Numbered from the stretch's first letter, positions 37,011-48,643 are shown. The stretch is 64,000 bases of DNA from Vespa crabro (GCF_910589235.1 NC_060978.1:2632377-2696376), one strand, 5' to 3'. A program made the numbers and translations. Notes: generated by a model not told the origin, from the letters alone.

Positions 37011-37276
37011 AAACTCATATCGAGTTTCTGTCACCGAATATATTTCACGGAGATGGCTGCCCGCGCGAGAAGTTCCGCAAAGTGAATTTAACAGTTCCCG
37101 TGATAAAGCGATGCGAGCTGTTGCGACACTCGGTGGCCGCGTTCAAGCGTAATTCCACAGAGAAAATACGGATCATATTCGAAAGTACGCCTTTGCATTA
37201 TCCTGGAGAGACAGGAAGAGAAAGAGAAAGAGAGAAAGAGAGAGAGACTCAGTTTAACGTTTGTCCAACTTGTTAG
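37011..37276 (+). CDS. Candidate exon, unknown basic protein (88 codons)
   Basis: The exon follows a 40-base (CT)n tract ending in GAATCAG. Two bases complete a previous codon and the frame is then open to TAG at 37274-37276. The first 65 residues are of mixed composition (for example THIEFLSPNIFHGDGCPREK and VPVIKRCELLRHSVAAFK). The block is much richer in G+C at third positions than its surroundings (GCC GCG TTC AAG CGT). A short (GA)n microsatellite is then read in frame as an Arg-Glu run, followed by QFNVCPTC and the stop. There is no start codon at the head, so an upstream exon is needed. The family is not recognised. This is one of the two best coding-exon candidates, but a non-coding GC island remains possible. 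Confidence 0.35.
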
Positions 37277-38143
37277 CTGACTCGACGACGTTCCGAACTA
37301 AATACGTTTGCTTTACCTTCGTGGAATGTGCGCACGACGCCTTAACTTTCATCCCTTCTTACAATGTTAGTTTAACCTTCGAAGAAAAAGAATTCATTTA
37401 TTGATAGTGAAGTCCTTACAACGATGAAAATTCCACTAAGGGAAAATGATTCACATCATTCCTCTCCACCATACGATCGTTCTAACTTTATTCTTTATTC
37501 TTTTATCAATGATATTAATCAAATTATAATATTAATTTTTTTAACCATCAATTATCACTCTTAATATATTATCATCAAAGTTTATATTTCGAATTTTCTA
37601 AAGTCAATGATTTTAATATAATATCGATCAAATTATAATATATTTCTTAAATGTAAATTTTGTATCGCGTCAAAAAAAAAAAAAAAAAGAAAAAACAAGA
37701 TCTACTTAATTATACAGACTTTTCTCGATTTATACGATAAAATCCTTTAATTGATTCGTTTCAACGTCAGCATGAAATAATTTGTTAATAATAATTAATA
37801 GTTAAAAATCTCATATCAAAAGAATGGAATATCGTGTGATCTTGATAAAAATCTTACGACGGAAGAATTTCGATCGTTCGCACGGTTCACATATTTCCCC
37901 TCATAATAAGCTCGCATTATAAGAGCATCATATTACGATGACTAAGAGACGGCATTCATTAGCGTTTCCCCGTTGTGCCATGACACTCCTCATTAGAGAA
38001 AGATCAGGCTCTTCGCAAGTCTAGAGACTACTGGGTTTTTTCAATTCGTCAATGATAATGATTCCCCGTACACGTAATTTCGTGCGACTCGATTGTTTCG
38101 CAGCTTCTATTGTTCGTTCACGTGAGACTTCTTCCACCTATCG

Positions 38144-38176
<33 letters not shown>

Positions 38177-38201
38177 GTTATTATTATTATTATTATTATT
38201 G
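38144..38201 (+). repeat. (ATT)n trinucleotide repeat
   Basis: About 19 ATT units with one GTT interruption. Frames through it are poly-Leu or poly-Tyr and are not called coding. Confidence 0.95.
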
Positions 38202-38757
38202 TATTTCCAAACGACTTGGAAAATATTCGAAATTACATTAAAATCAAACGATAATTTCGCGAGTCGTATTTTCTTTAACGCGAATGTCCATTCAAATATT
38301 TATTGAAATTCGACCTCGTTCAATGGAAAAGTCGATGACTTTTCTAAAAATGCCGTCAATGAAATGTGTCGATACATACGTTTATGTGTTTGTGTGTGTG
38401 TGTGTATGTATGCGTGCGTGCGCGTATGTGTACATGAACAATTTTGCAGCTATAAATTGTTCGAGTAAAACTGTATCGAATTAAAGTCAAATTAAATAAT
38501 TTCTTAGAAAAAGCAACGCTTTTATAACTGCAAACTATTACATATATACTGAATTTAGAGACAAAGATAGCTATAAAGCCTGTTTAATATACGACTCGAT
38601 ATTTCAGTAACTAACATTATTTATTTCAGACATGCATTCAATGCACTTCTCGTGTTATTTTTAACAAAAAGAAAAAGAGCAGAGCTTAAGTGAAAAAGAA
38701 TTTGAAAACATTCAAATGATCTTTAGAATGTTTCTATTACCAATGCTATTATTGCAG

Positions 38758-38959
38758 GTGCGCTATTATGAAATTTCAGAAATTCGTACAAAATTTGAAT
38801 GCCACGGAAATATTATGGGTACTCGTCGAAGATGGAATAACAGAAAATTTCCGTTTAGAATTAATGGATCTTGAGAAATATACGAATATATCTACACACA
38901 CACACACATTAAGAATATGTGTACACGTAATACGTAGACATATGTATCTTATAATATAA
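38758..38959 (+). CDS. Candidate exon after TTATTGCAG
   Basis: TACCAATGCTATTATTGCAG is a plausible 3' splice site, with a possible branch sequence in front. One base completes a codon. The frame then passes an ATG at 38768 and reads a mixed, acidic segment (NATEILWVLVEDGITENF) before entering a short (CA)n and stopping at 38959. A second frame is open for 38 codons from the same boundary, so the reading frame is not certain. Third positions are A/T-rich like the surroundings. No family recognised. Confidence 0.25.
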
Positions 38960-39700
38960 GATGAAGAAAACAAGGGATGTATCGTATATTAGCAGCATGA
39001 TCGAGAGAACAGAGCATAACGTAAATGTTAATGTTCTCTACAGTTTGCATATAACTCGTAAGAAAAAATATGAGTTAGAGAGAGGGAGAGAGAGAAACAA
39101 GGTTGTCTATGCCAGAAGCAAACTGCAACTATATTGCTAACGAGCATCCTGTGTCAAAGTTATACGAAATGGAACGTTGATCTTGGTAAAATTCAATGAA
39201 GATATCTCCCTACTAGACTATTCTACAGAATTCTCAAAGTTCGCGCTTATTTCCGAAGAAAAAGAAATCGAAGCAGGTAATGTAATGAGCTAAGAATGCG
39301 TATGTATACGAGAATTACAACAGGTGGTTTATAAATTCCCTTTCTGCAACCACTAACCGAGATAAAAGGTATTCCTCGTTATTTCGGGCTTGCGACGTTC
39401 CGTTTAACTGCTCTTATCCGGATGATCTGAGAACGTTTGGATGCGCTACTATCATCGCTACTACTACTACTACTACTACTACTACTATTACTATCACTTT
39501 TATAACTATATAAATTCCGACTTTGTTTATTTTATTCTGAATATTAATGGATCGATCGTTTCCAAATGAAATATGTATTGTACAAAAGATAATAAAATCA
39601 GGATTCTCGTTGAAAATCCAATGGAAATATAATAATAAGAATTTTCATAGCACTTTATACGAACATTTATTCGATTAATTAAAAAGAGATAGATATATAT

Positions 39701-39757
<57 letters not shown>

Positions 39758-40052
39758 ATAATAGAACAAGAAGGATAAAACAAATATTTAAAAGGATATT
39801 TCAATATTATTTTATTCCTTTTTAAATGGTTATAACAGATCGTCCAAATAAAATATCCAATTAATATCCGTAATATCGAAAACGTTTAAGATCTTTTATT
39901 TTCTGATAATTGTTGGCTCGGTAAATATATTCCTTTAAATCCTTAACAAATTATGAAGCATATTGCTCTAGGGATATGGAAATCTCGATAGGACGAGGGC
40001 AACACGTTCGTCAAATTTACAAAGCGAAAGGCGCGTAGCCGTGTATTAATTC

Positions 40053-40391
40053 GTGCTTGAGCGTATACAACGCGAACCCGTTGTCCTCGGTTCGTCAAAC
40101 TTCTCAAGCGTTCTACTAAATACTATACTACTACTATACCACTGCTATCTATTATACACTACTATGACTAATACTTGTAGCTGTCGGTTAATTGCCAGCT
40201 TCGCGCCTCCGTCCACTTTCGTAAAGTTCACCACGAAGTCTCGCCTGGCGACTCAAACTTTGGTTTGTTCATGTTACGTCTGTGAAATTTGTGGTAAACG
40301 CAACGAATTACAACAAACTAAATCAACCTTCTATCGCTATTTCACTCTCTCTTTATCTTTCTTAATGAATCATCTTCAGCAAACGAGTTAA
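40053..40391 (+). CDS. Hypothetical ORF with Cys-rich motif
   Basis: A frame of mixed composition is open for 112 codons without microsatellites. Its first ATG (40164, A at -3) gives 75 residues. The segment VCSCYVCEICGKR carries four Cys spaced C-x-C-x2-C-x2-C, reminiscent of a small zinc-binding knuckle, but it matches no family I can name. The region is G+C-richer than its flanks. No promoter or splice sites were found. It could be a single-exon small protein or chance. Confidence 0.2.
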   Translation: MLERIQREPVVLGSSNFSSVLLNTILLLYHCYLLYTTMTNTCSCRLIASFAPPSTFVKFTTKSRLATQTLVCSCYVCEICGKRNELQQTKSTFYRYFTLSLSFLMNHLQQTS

Positions 40392-41039
40392 GAACTGTCG
40401 GGTTGGACGAGATCGAAATCGAGTTTTAAATTATGATCATTATTCAAAAGTTTAACGCAAATTTATAATTTTATTATTAATCAGCATAAGGTAAAAATTT
40501 CGATTAAACAAAGAAGAAAGGATAATACTTAAGAGAATTGATTATACGAAAAATTGACTTATACTATTTGTTATTCGCATAAAACAAATATGTTAATATT
40601 ATTCGTTGAGTACAAACAAAATTCAATCATCGTATTGATCGTATAATATATCATATCGTTAATTAATATAAAAAAAAAAAAATACTATTCGATTAAATGA
40701 AAATTTTCAAATATGTTTCGTCTACACTTTATTCATTCCTATTTGTGTGAAAAATTAATCGCAATTAGTTAAAAAGAAACAAAAATAATATTTATCCATT
40801 AGCCCATAATCTTGTTTCGTTAAACAATCAATATTAGATATTTATTATAAATGATAAGAATTATTAATTAATAAAAGTAAAATAAATAAATATGTTAAAT
40901 GTTAATTAATAAAAATAAAAACGAGATTATTGGTAATTGAAAAAGGGAATGTTGCTTAAAAAAAAAAAAAAAAAAAAGAAAAAAAAGGAAAGTCTATATC
41001 ATATATACAATACGACAGATCATTTCCATTTCACATAAA
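40392..41039. other. A+T-rich DNA
   Basis: Plain A+T-rich sequence with short TAAT/ATAA words and a poly-A tract at 40959-40977. Nothing gene-like is visible. Confidence 0.7.
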
Positions 41040-41267
41040 ATGCTTCGCTTCGATTACATCCTCCCGAAAATTTGTCGAACTAGTGTCGCAAGAGAACTCC
41101 TGCAAGCTACATACTACGCGGAACAACAAGCGAATATTTATTTGGACGCGTTGCGGATCCGTACGGTAATTAGCTTGGAACGATCGAAACAGTGTGCATG
41201 TCTGCTTCCGGAGACTACTATTATTACACCAACTATTACTCGTCCAAATCGCTCGTCCGTAAATTAA
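41040..41267 (+). CDS. Hypothetical small ORF, 75 codons
   Basis: ATG at 41040 in a fair context (AAAATGC) opens a complete frame to TAA, in a G+C-richer island following 600 bp of A+T-rich DNA. Composition is mixed (RTSVARELLQATYYAEQQAN, then Thr/Pro-rich TTIITPTITRP). There is no signal peptide, membrane segment or known motif. The same island continues to 41400 and ends in (CT)n at 41405-41428. A regulatory island is an equally good reading. Confidence 0.2.
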   Translation: MLRFDYILPKICRTSVARELLQATYYAEQQANIYLDALRIRTVISLERSKQCACLLPETTIITPTITRPNRSSVN

Positions 41268-41402
41268 CGTCGTGCGTTGGCTGATTTTAACCGGACTCCA
41301 TACTCGTGTCTCGAACGAACGAACGAACGATCGACACAGTTACCACGACCGCTATAATTACGTCCAAATCTTCCACGATTCGTGTCATTACGATATCGAT
41401 CT

Positions 41403-41434
<32 letters not shown>

Positions 41435-44400
41435 ATATACACACGCGAGCACATACATATTACACACAAGATAACACTTTATTATTCAATGAGTATTTTC
41501 AATCGTCGAAACGATTTCACTTTCTATCATATCGAATGCAAATTACAGCTATTACAAATAGATATGTTAGCGTGTAAATGTAGATTTACACGAAACGAGC
41601 CTTTATTTACTTGTAACACTCGATAATAATTAAAATGCAAAGGAATCTATTATGGCCAGCTCCTAAATGTATTTTTCTTTTTTCTTTCTTTTTTTTTCTT
41701 GGTTTTTTTTTCTTTTTTCTTTTTTTTTATTTATTTCCCTCCCCCCCCCCCAGAAAAATTATACATCCGAAACAAAAAAATATAAGCAGTCCATGAGCAA
41801 GGAGGTTTTCAAATAAGCAATTTCCGATCGATTACATTATAAGGATCAAACTGTGCACGTTGATAGTTGTGTAGGTAGATAAGTAGGTAGATAAGTAGGT
41901 AGGTAGGTAGGTAGGTAGGTAGGTAGGTAGGTAGGTTACATACCTACAGGTAGGTAGGTAGGTAGGTAGGTTCGTGTTTTCCTCCACGCTTCCATCCGTG
42001 CCATATATTCGCTTAATCGAGTTACGAGGGACGGTAGTACATGACCCGTAATCTCGTTATCCGATCGAATGATTTCACTCGAAAAAAATATCTAGAGAAG
42101 TATTGTGAGAAAGAGAAAGAGTAAAATGAAAAAAGAAGGAACGCATTTTTTTTGTACTCCGAATTTTTATTTTTAATTTCTACCATAGTGTCGATCAAAT
42201 CGACATTTTCATTTTATCCTGCACACTTTATATATCATAAAAATCATGCATGACTCGTGAATCTTTTTTTTTTTTTCTTTTTTTTGATTTTCTATCATAT
42301 TTTGTAAACGTTGTCGGTCGAAAAAAATCAAAAAGCAAAAAAAAAAAAAAGAAAAAAGAAAGAAAAGAAAAAAAAAGAAAAAGAAAAAAAGATATCGAAG
42401 AAATAGTAACAAGTCGAGCAACACATAACATCAAAGTTTCACCTGGGCTTATAAAAAATTTTCAATTTACTTCGGAATTGTTTTAAATAATGAAAAATAA
42501 AGTTTAAGTTCGTTCATAATGAACGATCTTGGATAAAACTTCTCGTAATTAGACTTCACGTGTAAGATTTACGAGAAAAAGAAGAAATCAAAAAAAAAGA
42601 AAGAAGAAAAAAAATTCTCTTCCTTGTTGCATTTCTACAAAAAAAAAAAAAAAGAATTAATAATTATCTATCTGAGTCTAACTATCGATTGTTAAAATTG
42701 TTCCCCGTTAAATCGTCCTTCATTTCCGATGCGCGTCAAAATTTTATCGTTGGAATTACGAGCGACGTATAAGTTTCTCCGTCTGGTAAAACTTACAACG
42801 TCCGGAACATATCAAAAACCATATCTTATTGCAATTTAATATTCCATTCGAATTATTTTAATCATCAAATAAAAATCCTTAACGACGATAAAAAAACGAT
42901 TTTTTTTTTTTTTTTTTTTTATAGATTTTCGCACGTCGTTTCATCATAAATTCGTTTCTCTTTGAGAATCGATCCTCACTTCTTTTCTCTTTGTTTTAAA
43001 GAAAAATAAAGATACAGAGAACATTGAAACGTTCTAATTAAAAGGCTCGAACGTACACGTTTGTCCTTTATCTTTCTTTCTTTCTCTCTCTCTCTCACTC
43101 TCTCTCTCTCTCTCTTTTTCTTCTCTCTCTTTTTCTTCTCTTTCTTTTTTCATTGTAAATACAGCAAGAAAATCTTAACGAAAGGATCGAGCATACAAAG
43201 TTTTTTTTTTTTTTTTTACATTCAACATAAGACCAACATCGAGTGTTCCTTAATGATAACGAGCACGTTGTCTTATCTATACCATGAATTAAAACGAATG
43301 AATTATTACTTATATATTTAATTTTTACCTTTGATTCGAAAACTTCATTTTATTCATTGTAGATCTAAATCAATAATTTATTATATACTGATGTATAGAC
43401 TTTATCATATAGACAAAAAAAAAGAAATAAAATCATTTGTCGTATGAAAAAATTTTCCAAAGGAAACGATCAAACGTAAAATCAGTGAAAGATTTTTATC
43501 GAATTTTATGAGAGAAATAAGGTTACTAATCTTATGAAAATAATTTTCAATTTTCATACGAAAGGTATTCAAGCAAGTAAATAGGTGAACACGACAGGCG
43601 GTCGAGTTGCCATCCGTAAAATGAGAAAGAATCGATGCGATCGAACGACTCCAACGAGATTTCAATTCCCACCATTTCTCTAAACCCCTATCTCCTCTCT
43701 TTATCCATTGGATCGAAATCCCACGGAGGCTTCGTGTTTTACGAAGAAGAAAGAGGGCGTACCTCCGTAATCGTCCTCGTCATTGTCGTCGTTGTCGTTG
43801 TCGTTGGCTTTGTGACCAAACGAAGAAGGAATAAAGAGCGTGGAAATAAAAGAGAAAAAGAAAGAGAAAGAGAAAGAGAAAGAGGGAGAATGGAGAAAAG
43901 AGAAGGAAGGGATTATAAAGGAAGAGGTAGAGCAACAGGCGGTGGGATATTGACTTTCGTGGGAAGTACCACCACCTCGAAGTGGGCTAGCTAGAAGAAA
44001 GCGAAAGAAAGAGAAGGAAAAAGGAAAAGAGAATGAGAGCAAGTCGGTTAGTCTTCAGACTAGAAAGAGACAGAGAAATAGTAAGACGAAATGAACTTTG
44101 TCCGACTTGATTCCAGATCGAAATGCTAGACGTGTTTTATTCGTTACGAGAGAAAATCGATAGCTGAAAAAGTACGTAGTTCAATTTATTTCTCGCATTA
44201 TTATTAATCTCATAAAATTATTGAACCTTTAACGGGGTTAAATATTTTCATTAGATATTTAGAGAAACGTAAAATTAATTTTTTATAATATTTTTGTATC
44301 TCAATGTTTTGGATAGTAATTTTTTTTCTTCTTTTATCTTTAAATAGAAATTATTATATCTTTTTCTTATAACGTTGCATGACGATCACGTAAAGTGAAA

Positions 44401-44793
44401 ATATTATTCTAAAAATAAATCACTCAATATCAAATTGATGAAAGAATTTTTGACATTAATCCTTTCGATACTATCAATATGATAAAAAAAAAAAAAAAAG
44501 AAAAAGAGAGAGAGAAAAAAAAAGAAACGAAGAAGAACAAAATTAGAAAACACTTTATTTCGTTCAATTCCGATTAATTTCGTGTTAACGTAAAAATTAA
44601 TAAATGTTCGGGTTTTAACGAATGCACGGAAGAATGCACACGACTCGAAAGGATTATTAAAATTTTACGATTATATCGAATTTAAAGCTACGATGATCGA
44701 TTTAATCGATATCGCTAGGCCATCATCGGCAAATATTTCTCGATGCGACCTGTTGCTGTATCGATATTCTCCTCTCCCTACTTCTCCCCCCAC

Positions 44794-44825
<32 letters not shown>

Positions 44826-44857
44826 CCCTTCTTTTGCGTGTTCTCGCATTCAAGTTC
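41268..44857. other. Repeat-rich block, no confident gene
   Basis: Contents: (CT)n 41405-41428; T-rich 41670-41735 and a C run 41742-41751 ending in CAG, followed by only 20 open codons; the GTAG array at 41871-41972; A-rich 42340-42392; poly-T 42901-42920; (CT)n 43078-43130; poly-T 43201-43217; GTC/GTT triplets 43777-43806; GAAA 43853-43888; poly-A 44484-44499; (CT)n 44796-44824. 43560-44040 is a G+C-richer island open on both strands through its repeats. 40% or more of this block is simple sequence. Confidence 0.6.
41871..41972 (+). repeat. (GTAG)n array with internal inversion
   Basis: GTAGATAAGTAGGTAG units become a pure GTAG/GGTA array, are interrupted at 41935-41948 by GTAGGTTACATACCTAC (a perfect 6-bp inverted repeat around TACAT), and then resume. 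The array has many GG pairs and is C-free apart from the hairpin. It is not the insect telomere repeat TTAGG. Confidence 0.95.
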
Positions 44858-45040
44858 TCACTCTTTTCTCACATCTTTGTGATTCTTTTCGATGTCAAGA
44901 ACCCCACAAAAAAAGAAAAAAGGGAACAAAACAAAATCGACATGCATAACATTTTCATACACGTACACAGAATGGACTTTACAGGCTATTCTATTTTTAT
45001 CGGAATGTAAACAAGTTTCTAAGGCTTGTAGTTTTACAAA
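44858..45040 (-). CDS. Candidate 3' terminal exon, 60 codons
   Basis: On the minus strand a T run with one C ends in TCTTTTTCAG, a near-ideal 3' splice site. From the next base the frame is open for exactly 60 codons to TGA, starting in phase 0. The first 35 residues are mixed (FVKLQALETCLHSDKNRIAC and SVYVYENVMHVDF). A short Phe run encoded by a T-rich patch follows, and then a charged tail (DIEKNHKDVRKE). No family recognised. The possible donor of a preceding exon was not found, and it does not match the phase of the 52952-53000 exon. Confidence 0.3.
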   Translation of the reverse strand, partial: FVKLQALETCLHSDKNRIACKVHSVYVYENVMHVDFVLFPFFFFCGVLDIEKNHKDVRKE

Positions 45041-45214
45041 CTGAAAAAGAAAAAAAAAAAAAAAAATACAAAAATACAAAAAAGAAGATTAGTCTAAAAA
45101 ATCTCGAAAAAATAACAATTGATTTTATGAATCATCGAAATACTTTTGATTCATACTGTATATAATAATTACTCTACATAAATTTCATAGTATTTGTATG
45201 TTGAAAAATATTGA

Positions 45215-45227
45215 CTTAACATTTTCG

Positions 45228-45268
<41 letters not shown>

Positions 45269-45419
45269 CGTATTGTTAAAATTGTTAATATATCTCTCGC
45301 GAGAAAAGAAATAAAAATTTGCGTATCTATTGAGAATGAAAAAGAACAAGGATGCTTTAGTGCATCAAGTTTATGGCAAACTTCCAAATCAAATACGATT
45401 TACATTGATCTAAGGAAAG
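45215..45419 (+). CDS. Candidate internal exon ending at a consensus donor
   Basis: AAAG|GTAAGTAT at 45416-45427 is a perfect 5' splice consensus. Upstream of it one frame is stop-free back to 45215, through a (TA)n tract (45233-45266). Its last 40 codons are mixed and look coding (ENEKEQGCFSASSLWQTSK, then NTIYIDLRK). The acceptor is unclear, with CTCTCGCGAG near 45301 the best of several poor options. The same frame continues through the donor into the ORF at 45431-45637, so an unspliced reading is possible. A second frame has a 25-codon ATG ORF from 45336. Confidence 0.3.
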
Positions 45420-45430
45420 GTAAGTATACG

Positions 45431-45637
45431 ATGTATACTTTGCTAGAGAGTACTGACATGGCGCCAGAGTCACTTTACTTTTGGGCAATGACGACGGTAA
45501 CAGAAGCAGAAGCAGCAGTAGTAAAAGCAGCAATAACAGCAGTAGCAGAAGTAGCAATAGCAACCGTCACAGCAGACCTGTTGCATTTCTGGCTGGCAAA
45601 ACGGCAGGCTCACGTAGAAGCACACGTCGTTCAATGA
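45431..45637 (+). CDS. Hypothetical Ala-rich ORF over a GCA-type triplet repeat
   Basis: ATG at 45431 with A at -3 opens 68 codons to TGA. Residues 1-22 and 50-68 are mixed (STDMAPESLYFWAMTT, HFWLAKRQAHVEAHVVQ). The middle is Ala/Val/Thr-rich from imperfect GCA/GTA/ACA triplets and would form a hydrophobic helix. Another frame reads the same triplets as Ser/Asn and stays open to 45771. In-frame continuity with the segment upstream of the donor at 45419 is notable. The family is not recognised, and the triplet repeat alone could create openness. Confidence 0.25.
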   Translation: MYTLLESTDMAPESLYFWAMTTVTEAEAAVVKAAITAVAEVAIATVTADLLHFWLAKRQAHVEAHVVQ

Positions 45638-46405
45638 TACCACCAACCACACGGACGGATATCGTGCTTACTCACCTGTCTGTACAAGTCTACCACCATC
45701 TCATGAAAAATGTATGTAACGATAAATATTTTCTAAGAAATTCGTTCCGTTCTAATCAAGAAAAAAGATAAATCTCAAAAGCGTTTACTTTTTTGTTATA
45801 AATCTTTAGTAAAGCGTAAACCGAGAAATTTAATTTTTCAGTTCTTTCCTCTCTCTGCCTTTCTCATTCTAATATATATATATATATATGTGTGTGTGTT
45901 TCTTCCAAAAAGAAATAATATACATTATCATACACTCTTCTTGATCTTGAAAGAGAAATTGAAACAGACAATTAATATTACGACAATATAATAATATCCA
46001 AGATAAAAATTTTAATGATCATTTCAAAGAGGATTTGAGAGAAATTGAAAAAAAAAAAACAAAAAAAAAAGAAAAAAAAAATGATAATAATAATAATAAT
46101 AAATACATAATAAAATTAAGAATAAAACGAACAGATAGATGATCGATAAAGTCGAACAAGCGTAGGATTAATCGAGACTCGATTTAAATTCCTCGAACCG
46201 ATCGATTGGGACCAGCGTCGTTCGGGCAGAATGACAAATATCGAACCTGTTGCGTTCGACGTGGTTCGGTGAGAAACGTTTGCTTGACTCGAGAGCAGAT
46301 GGTATTCGGTATGTGCTCGTTCACCTGTCTGTGATGCCCGAAATGGTAGCAGGTAGATATGTATATACATTATACACACACACACATACACACAACATAC
46401 ATATA

Positions 46406-46442
<37 letters not shown>

Positions 46443-48382
46443 AAGTCATTGTTATAGTGTCTCCTCATCTGTGTCGGACACGTGGCTTGCAAGTTCTATC
46501 GACGTCGTGTAACAAAGGATTTCATCGGCGTTTATTACCGACTTGCAACCTCATCGTAGGGTCATTCGTTTCTACTACATCCACATCTCATATATATATA
46601 TATATACACATACATGTACATACATACGAATAGAAGCAAACACAGACACATTTATCGCGGCTTCCCTCAGAAACGACATCGACCTTTACAATCCTCTCTT
46701 TCTCTCTTCAACATACATTACTCAGTATATACGCATACGTGTCCACGTGTCCACGTTTAATTCACTTCGTGCCAAGTGGTCACCGCATAAAATCTCAACC
46801 TCCCACTATGCCACCCGCGCCACATTGTTGCGGCTATTGAGTTTAGTTTGGCTCGGGACAAAGTGCGATATTGGAATCTCCATGGGATAGTCATCTGTCC
46901 AGTTGGTGTTTCATATATATACATATATATATATATATAGGAATATATATATACAAATATATAGGAGCGCATTACAATTTATATATTAATTGTTTATTTG
47001 TTATTTTCATAAGAAGAAATTATATAGATATCATTAAGTGAAATATATGTAGCATGAGAATGTTAATAGGTTTATTAATTGATATTTGTTTGCTTTTTGT
47101 ATGAAACATTTTACATTCTCAATCGATGAGTTTTGCCAAATAATAATTCGTAAGAAATATACTATTAATAGGTACATTTTATGTATTATATATTTTACTT
47201 GTAATGCTTCGAAGAAGAATCAATGATGGAACCAAATGCGATAATATATGGAAATATATATGCCATACTAAAGAGAATTAAACTAAAGAAAATAGATGGT
47301 GGTACGGTGACGATAGGAGGATCATTGTCATAATTTAGAAGAGTTTTTTCATGTAATATATAAAGAGTTGAAAGCATGCCAATTAGTTGACTTCTAGTTT
47401 GCTTTATACTACGTTCAAAGGAACATAAATGTTCGTTAGATTTATTCTTCGTAAAGAGATAAAAGATGAGAAATAAAAGATTTATTATTCCACGTTAGAG
47501 AAATAATTACATGAGAAAAATATTTCTCTAATTATGTTTATAAAGTACGTAATATCTTTGCTTTAAACGTAAAGATTTTTATACATATTATATGTAGGTA
47601 TAAGCTTACACATGTATGTATAATACAAACGTTACGTGTAAACATATTTATATTTTCATATACTTATATATGACGTAGGTTCACGAGGTAGATTCAAAAA
47701 CCTTTACGCTAAATTTCATTTTCTCACTCATATCTTCAGGCAACGTGTCTAAATCTCATTTTTCGACGAACCCAACAGAAATCATGGAAAGAATCAGTGG
47801 TAAAAGATGATAGATAGACGTGAAAGTACGATCGCGTGATAAGCCGGAGTAGTTTAATCGAAGAAAGAGAAAAAGATGTGAGATGGAGGTAATAGATCGA
47901 TCCTAATGGAAAGTCGACCATTTTCCTCCAGGCTTTTCTCACAAGCCATCACCACCTTAACCAATTGGAAAAGCAACGTTCTAATGAGATAAAACACGAC
48001 GTGAGAGATCATCGTTCTCCATTACAATCGTTTGTAATGATCATCGAATCACATGACTAAAGATTATCGATTACAGAGAAACAAATAATAAATAGAGAGA
48101 AAGAGATGGAGAGAGAGAGAGAGAGAGAATTATAACTGTTTTATATTATTCGTGTATAATAATAATAATAATAATAATTAAAAAAAAACAAAAAAACAAA
48201 ATCAAGTAGGTATAGAATTGATGTACGAAACTGAAGGTTCAAATTTCTTCCTCAAAGACAGGTTAATTTAACCTATCTGGTGTAAAATTAACCTAAGCAA
48301 GAGTAAGAGAGAAACGTTTTAAGCGATTGCTTCGTATATGTATATTTGTGTGTGTGTGTGCATGTGTGAGAGAGAAGGAAAG

Positions 48383-48421
<39 letters not shown>

Positions 48422-48453
48422 GTATCATTGTTCCACCATCGTCATCACCCTAG
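45638..48453. other. Repeats and two islands, no confident gene
   Basis: Repeats: TA then GT 45873-45899, poly-A 46048-46081, (AAT)n 46084-46102, (CA)n near 46375-46395, (TA)n 46410-46438, TA tracts near 46592-46606 and 46912-46940, (GA)n 48109-48128, (AAT)n 48159-48178, (GT)n 48347-48360, (GA)n 48386-48419. Islands 46180-46350 and 46740-46890 are G+C-rich. TCACCTGTCTGT, an E-box-containing word, occurs at both about 45674 and 46321. 46980-47720 is A+T-rich with nothing notable. Confidence 0.5.
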
Positions 48454-48643
48454 TAACGTCGTAGTCTCGCGTTGCAAAGGACATCTTGCAGGTATATTGG
48501 CACAGCCTAAGTGCGAGTCGATGTCAAAGGTGACGTATCCTCGGTACCACGACCCTTTGCCACCATCGTCACCCTCCAGCAACGAAGCGGTTTTCCGTGA
48601 AAGACGATGGCACGCTGTCTTCTCAGATCGTTGCGGCTATTGA
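48454..48643 (+). CDS. Candidate exon, Pro/Ser-containing peptide
   Basis: After (GA)n the sequence TTGTTCCACCATCGTCATCACCCTAG forms a moderate 3' splice site. From 48455 the frame is open for 62 codons to TGA and extends in frame back through the GA tract. Composition is mixed and G+C-rich: SRCKGHLAGILAQPKCESMS, then a Pro/Ser patch, then RRWHAVFSDRCGY. No comparably long frame is visible on the opposite strand. No domain known to me fits. AGGTATAT near 48489 could be an alternative splice site. Confidence 0.3.

Larger units (their letters stand above)
37277..40052. other. A+T-rich block with repeats
   Basis: Contents: poly-A 37673-37688, (ATT)n 38144-38201, (GT)n 38393-38430, (CA)n 38893-38906, (ACT)n 39457-39487, (GA)n 39707-39754. 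At 38629 TTATTTATTTCAG is a good acceptor, but the frames behind it are open for only about 20 codons. 37440-37900 and 39780-40000 are A+T-rich with nothing notable. Confidence 0.55.

Noticed and set aside
41871..41972. Interstitial telomere tract
   Set aside because: The unit is GTAG/TAGG; the common insect telomere unit is TTAGG. No TTAGG runs occur beside it.
43141..43260. Acceptor-like AAATACAG at 43164 with 29 open codons
   Set aside because: The frame survives only because it runs through poly-T as poly-Phe.
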